A stretch of 64,000 nucleotides of DNA from Allium sativum (Eukaryota > Streptophyta > Magnoliopsida > Asparagales > Amaryllidaceae): positions 363,627,863 through 363,691,862 of the forward strand of contig CM060915.1 of assembly GCA_030737875.1 (NCBI GenBank), read 5' to 3'. A model generated the notes under the pieces. The model saw nothing but the letters and a program-made list of their open reading frames with translations, searched no databases and was not told the origin of the DNA. Below, piece after piece: positions 59,597 through 64,000 of this stretch. Every line of letters begins with the position of its first letter. Within the stretch, counting starts at the first letter, position 1. A program made the position numbers and the translations under genes.

Positions 59597-60107
59597 GTTA
59601 TTCAATATAATAAAAATCGAATTTTTACTACGACTTTCAATATATAAAAATCGAATTTTTAGTTCAAAGTTCAATATATAAAAATCGAATTTTTATTTCA
59701 AAGTTCAATATATAAAAATCGAATTTTTATTTCAAAGTTCAATATATAAAAATCGAATTTTTATTTCAAAGTTCAATATATAAAAATCGAATTTTTATTT
59801 CAAAGTTCAATATATAAAAATCGAATTTTTATTTCAAAGTTCAATATATAAAAATCGAATTTTTATTTCAAAGTTCTATATATAAAAATCAAATTTTTAT
59901 TTCAAAGTTCTATATATAAAAATCAAATTTTTATTTCAAAGTTCAATATATAAAAATCGAATTTTTATTTCAAAGTTCAATATATAAAAATCGAATTTTT
60001 ATTTCAAAGTTCAATATATAAAAATCGAATTTTTATTTCAAAGTTCAATACATAAAAATCGAATTTTTATTTCGAAGTTCAATATATAAAAATCGAATTT
60101 TTACTTC
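59597..60107. repeat. 34-bp tandem array (right LTR of L)
   Basis: Counterpart of 51,190-51,700, including the two variant units in the same positions. Confidence 0.92.
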
Positions 60108-61869
60108 TATGTTATATAGATAAAAATTATATTTTTATCACGTTATTTTCTATATAAAGATTTCGCCTTTTCAAATTTAAAGATTTCATCTTTATAAAAA
60201 TCTCATTTTTATTTTTCTACACATATAAAGATGACATTTTTAACATCCCGATCATGTAAAAATTATATTTTGACATCACCTATATAGCAAAGACTATATT
60301 TTTAATACCTTAAAAATATAAAAATCATATTTTTAATACTTTAAAAATATAAAAATCATATTTTTATTCTACTATTCGATATGTAAAAAAAATCAAATCC
60401 TTTATAAATCAGTTTTTAAAATGCTTTAAAATCAGTTTTTAAAATGGTTTAAAAATCAGTTTTTAAAATGGTTTAAAATCAGTTTTTAAAATGGTTTAAA
60501 AATCAGTTTTTAAAATGGTTTAAAATCAGTTTTATACCTAAACTAAAAATCAGTTTTAAACCTAAAATCGAAATTAAAATTAAAATAAAATACAATAAAT
60601 ACTTACAGTATTTTTGAAGAAAAAGGGGGGGTTTCGACGCATTGAAGAAGCGGGGAGGTCGCTTCAGGGCGGAGGCGGGTTTGGGTTCGCCGGTGGAGGC
60701 AGGCGCTGGGCCCTTGGAGTGGCGGCGGAGTTTGCTTCAGGTTCGATTTGAGGAGGGGATGGAGCAGGAGGTGCGGGGGTGCGGTGGTGGCTGGGATGAG
60801 GGAGGCGATGGGCGGCGGCTGTTGTAGAGGGGGGGCGGCGTCGCTGGATCGCCTGGCGATTTCTCTTTTTTTTTTTTTTTTTATTTTATTTCTGTCTAAC
60901 GAAAACGGGGGGGGGGGGGGGCCAAAGGTTATAGGGAGGAGAAAGGAAATTTTTTTTTTTTTATTATTATTAAATTATTAAAAATTTGACTTTTACATAC
61001 GACCTCGAAACGAGGCCCACCTCCTGTCGTCCATAACGTTTAACCCCCATTCCGAACACAATGGGATATGTATCGTCAGCTGATCCGGCTGTTACAATCA
61101 GTTTCCGTTAAATTTACATTTAAATCACTATATTGAATTTTAAACGTACATTTCAAATTACCGGGGTCACATACTAACTCTAAAAATTCTCGAAAAATAT
61201 TTTCTAGCTTCGTATTGACGATACGGTCCTAACAAAACTAGTTTCGTCGAATTCTGAGACCGTTTGAAAAATGGCCAATTTCCAGTCGATTAAAATCAAC
61301 TGAAATCGGTCAAACGCGTTTTCCTTCGCCACGCTCACATATTGATTCGAAAAATTATGAAATTTGGAATCTAGCAATAACTTAACATCACGGACCCAAC
61401 AAAACTGGTTTCGTCGAAATCCGAGGTCGTTTGCAAAATGGCTATTTTTAAGGGCTATATATTATATTAAAATATATATAAATTCCACAGCGACTATTTC
61501 TAATTTTCAACTGGACATATCTCATCATTTATAAAGTGAAATCTCAGTTTCTCAACTTCGTTGGAAAGATATCATCAATTAGATCCTAATGTTTTTGGTT
61601 TCACAAAAATCCGGATTGTTTTGCACCCGGTACATTCAATTGAAGTTTGAAATCGAATTATCGAACTACCGCGCCATTTTAATTCTATTTATAATTATAT
61701 ATAAATATTTATATTCTAACGACGACGCGTATAATATATACGTTCGAATTATATTCAAAAACAATTTCTCGTCGATATTATTTAAAATAATTCATTTTAA
61801 ATAATCAAAATTCGCTAAAATTGCCAAAATAAAAATTTTAAACTGGCCCAGAATTTCCGGGTTGTTACA

Positions 61870-62686
61870 GTGTGGCTTTGAAAACTACATCAACTGTACA
61901 TGTCCAATTCCAACAAAGATAGTAACCGATGAAAGTGGAAGTCTGGTCACAAATGTAGAATACACCAACTACAAGAGGTGAGACAGTGTACTCTATTCTT
62001 GGTTATTCTCTACAACAAGTTATGCCCTACTGCCTCAATTAATTGGATGTAAAAGTGCTCAAGAGAAGTGGGAAACTGTCAAACAAATATTCAACACTAA
62101 GTCATATGCAAAATAATGCACTATCAAAAGCAATTAAATAGCATAACAAAAGATTCCTCAACAATGAAAGAGTACCTTATGAAGATTAAAACTCTGTATG
62201 ATATTCTTGAAGTGGGAGGTCCTAAGGTTGCAAACTCCAAACAATTTCCAGCCATCTTGAGTGGATTAGACAATGATTACAAATCTGCTATTGCCATCCT
62301 ATCTTCTTATCCCAGAACATCGTAAATGCAGCGAGTTCATTCTATATTGATATCTCATAGGGAAGACTGGATGCCGAGAAAATGCATACTGACTTTACTG
62401 CAAATTATGCATCTGCATCAAGAACAAAAAATCAAGAAAGATTCACAAATACAAGAAATGACCAAAACACCCAAAGAGGTAACCATAATTTCAGAGGAAG
62501 AGGCAGAGGAAAGTAGAATAACTCCAATAGAGTCAGATGCCAAATTTTGTGAAGAATTTGGTCATGTGCCTAGCAAGTACTATTTCAGATTTGATCAAAA
62601 ATTCACTGTTTATCAGTGTAGACATCAAAAGTTGGTCACTAGTGACAGTCAACCCCCAATCATGTGGAGAGTACACAAATAATATT
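61870..62686 (+). pseudogene. Copia element M: gag, C-terminal part
   Basis: Continuation of M gag after element L: GFENYINCTCPIPTKIV, then DSVLYSWLFSTTSYALLPQL and SAQEKWETVKQIF, KEYLMKIKTLYDIL and ILSGLDNDYKSAIAIL, all standard copia gag (UBN2-type) blocks. The end carries FCEEFGHVPSKYYFRFD, the CX2CX4HX4C zinc knuckle with cysteines replaced, so RNA binding would be impaired. Stops at about 61,981, 62,114 and 62,323 break the frame. Truncated at 62,686 by element N. Confidence 0.88.
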
Positions 62687-63492
62687 TGGAATACGCTAAA
62701 GTAAACAAAATAGGGAACACATAAGACTTTTTATAGTGGTTTGGCAAAGATGGTGCCTACATCCATTTTATATGTATTGATTTACTTTTGATTACACGTG
62801 CAATGCTTTTTCTATTTTGAGAAAGAAGAAGAATTGGCTATTTTGAGACTTATCCGTGGAGAAGTTCATATTTAGGAAGAGAAGTTCATCCAAAGTTGAA
62901 GTAGCCGAAAAGAGGTTAAGTCGCCGAAAAGAAGTCTTTTTTTCCTCTTTGAGCCTGGATGTATTTATAGGTGAAGAAGAGGACTGAGCGGGTTGCCACG
63001 TGGCTTTCCTCTTTTTCGAAGCTTGTACCCGTGGAGCTTGATTATCGGACATAGTTGGGGCGGTGGGACCCGGTCCACTGCTGATTAATAGTATCCTCAA
63101 GAATTGTGGCTTACGTGGCAACCGAGATGAGGTGTATCAAAAGGAGAGCTCTGGCTGGTGGTGTTTGACTGCTTCTATTGCCTTGAGAATAGGTCCGAAT
63201 AATAATTGCCTTGGATGGATATTTCCAAATGAATCCGACATATTCGGGCGATCTGATTTTGATGGAAGCGGCAAACTCGGTCGGTTGAGAAGAGAGCTTC
63301 TTCCGGGTTCGATGAGTTGTTACTTGAAGGATACTAGCTCGAGTCAGCCTTGGTTCGTGCTGGCTTAGGTCGAACCTTGCCTGGGCTTTTTGGAATGTGA
63401 GTTGCTTTGTCGACCGATGCTGAAGAGAGTTTATGGATATTGAGCTTGGATCCGTTGAACCGTGACAACTTTTGCCAAAAAGTTGGTTAACA
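62687..63492 (-). mobile_element. Element N, 3' LTR (copia-type, 0.8 kb)
   Basis: On the minus strand the LTR starts TGTTAACCAAC at 63,492, next to a polypurine tract, and ends ..GCGTATTCCA at 62,687. Near its end it has the copia R/U5 string (complement of 'tttatagtggtttggcaaag..gcctac', 62,723-62,765) also seen in G. A TATA-like 'tatttatag' complement lies near 62,964. Open frames within it on either strand (for example 63,063-63,368) are not recognised as protein. Confidence 0.7.
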
Positions 63493-63507
63493 CTTTGCCC
63501 CTCAAAA
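63493..63507 (-). promoter_or_regulatory. Polypurine tract of N
   Basis: Minus strand TTTTGAGGGGCAAAG immediately before TGTTAACC. It identifies 62,687-63,492 as the 3' LTR and shows that the internal region extends rightward out of the window. Confidence 0.75.
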
Positions 63508-64000
63508 TACATCTTTCTTGGTAAAGGAGGTGTGTTCTGATCCTTGCATCGAAGTCCAATATGCGGGTAGTGATGGTTGCGCCGAACCATATTTAAGGCC
63601 AGAAGTCTGATGGTCCCGATGGTTGTATTAAAACCAGAAAACCGACAATCGAGATAGATCGTATTAAGGTCAGAAAACCGACAACCATCGAAGATCGTAT
63701 TAAGGCCGAGAAAATAATTGTTAACTTCGGACGTAAGAGCCATCACCTGCAAAGATTGTGTGGGTCATTCTCGGTCTAGAGAAGGCTTTGATCTCGTTTG
63801 GGCAAGTATTGATCATACTTGGCTTGAAGATAAGGGCGAGTAGCAATACACTTGGCTTAGAGAGATGGCAAGTATTATCCATACTCAGCTTACAGATGTG
63901 GCAAGTATTATCCATACTCGGCTTACAAAGGTGGCGAGTATCAACCATACTTAGGTTACAAAGGTGGCGATTATCAACCATATTCGGCTTACAGAGGTGG
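63508..64000 (-). mobile_element. Element N, start of internal region (3' end)
   Basis: Sequence inside N next to the PPT. No polyprotein domain is recognised in this part. It has diverged repeats 'gaaaaccgacaa..cgagatagatcgtattaaggccag' (63,600-63,720) and then the 33-bp array. The element continues beyond the window. Confidence 0.55.
63866..64000. repeat. 33-bp tandem array at the window end
   Basis: Units start at 63,866, 63,899, 63,932, 63,965 and 63,998, running off the window; more decayed units lie before 63,866. On the plus strand each unit encodes an 11-residue repeat of the form GGxYxPYSAYK/R without stops. The minus strand is open too. Since N is minus-oriented, the plus-strand repeat peptide may be meaningless. 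Confidence 0.85.

Larger units (their letters stand above)
54489..61869 (-). mobile_element. Element L, 5' LTR (right copy, 7.4 kb)
   Basis: Copy of 46,082-53,458 at a constant offset of 8,407 until the homopolymers near 60,870. Differences I noticed are G/A at 58,080 versus 49,673, A/C near 59,168 versus 50,761, C/T near 59,323 versus 50,916, one base at the second LTR position, and T-run and G-run lengths. All arrays (204 bp x5 at 56,408-57,427; 34 bp; 24 bp) have equal copy number. Because LTRs are identical at insertion, L is very recent. Confidence 0.95.

Noticed and set aside
46082..61869. Segmental tandem duplication of 8.4 kb
   Set aside because: The two copies are bounded by PBS, PPT, TG..CA termini and a target duplication in M gag, so they are the LTRs of one retroelement.

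Overview
This window reads as repeat-packed, AT-rich nuclear DNA from a flowering plant, probably a eudicot with a large genome. The evidence is Ty1/copia and Ty3/gypsy polyprotein remains, primer-binding sites complementary to plant initiator tRNA-Met, tRNA-derived SINEs, a MITE-like inverted repeat and very long LTRs. I find no intact host gene. Every recognisable coding stretch is a decayed retrotransposon fragment, and most open frames are chance frames inside LTRs. Letters A-N below are my own labels.

Left part (1-34,765) is one deep nest. The base is a SIRE/Maximus-like copia element (D): protease and integrase remains at 11,608-13,182, reverse transcriptase and RNase H at 28,805-30,900, a 'putative plant transposon protein' reading frame at 32,190-33,345, polypurine tracts at 33,596-33,694 and a 3' LTR at 33,752 to about 34,765. 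D was hit twice. A giant LTR (B, minus strand, 1,874-2,219 plus 7,108-11,607) lies upstream of its protease; B is itself split by a 4.9-kb solo LTR (C, 2,220-7,107, perfect TSD CACAT) and cut by another LTR (A, 1-1,873, plus strand). Further along, a SINE (E) landed in D with an 18-bp TSD. A 15.4-kb giant-LTR element (F, 13,188-28,589) then landed in the poly(A) tail of that SINE. The second LTR of F carries a 1.07-kb solo LTR (G).

Middle part (34,766-45,280) holds an LTR-like block, a minus-strand Ty3/gypsy fragment (K: zinc knuckle, protease, start of RT) interrupted by a deleted giant-LTR element (H, 37,034-41,822, TSD TCTAG), then a SINE with a 13-bp TSD and a MITE-like element.

Right part (45,281-64,000) is a second copia element (M), whose gag is interrupted by a very young giant-LTR element (L, 46,082-61,869, minus strand, two nearly identical 7.4-kb LTRs). 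M is interrupted again by a copia-type element (N), of which the 3' LTR and the start of the internal region are present.

The common thread is a group of non-coding elements whose LTRs (6.5-7.7 kb) make up over 90% of their length around an internal region of only 1.0-1.15 kb. Different families share short conserved blocks, RNA-hairpin-like elements, a splice-donor-like motif and in-LTR tandem arrays. They presumably depend on proteins supplied in trans by autonomous gypsy relatives; that is inference.
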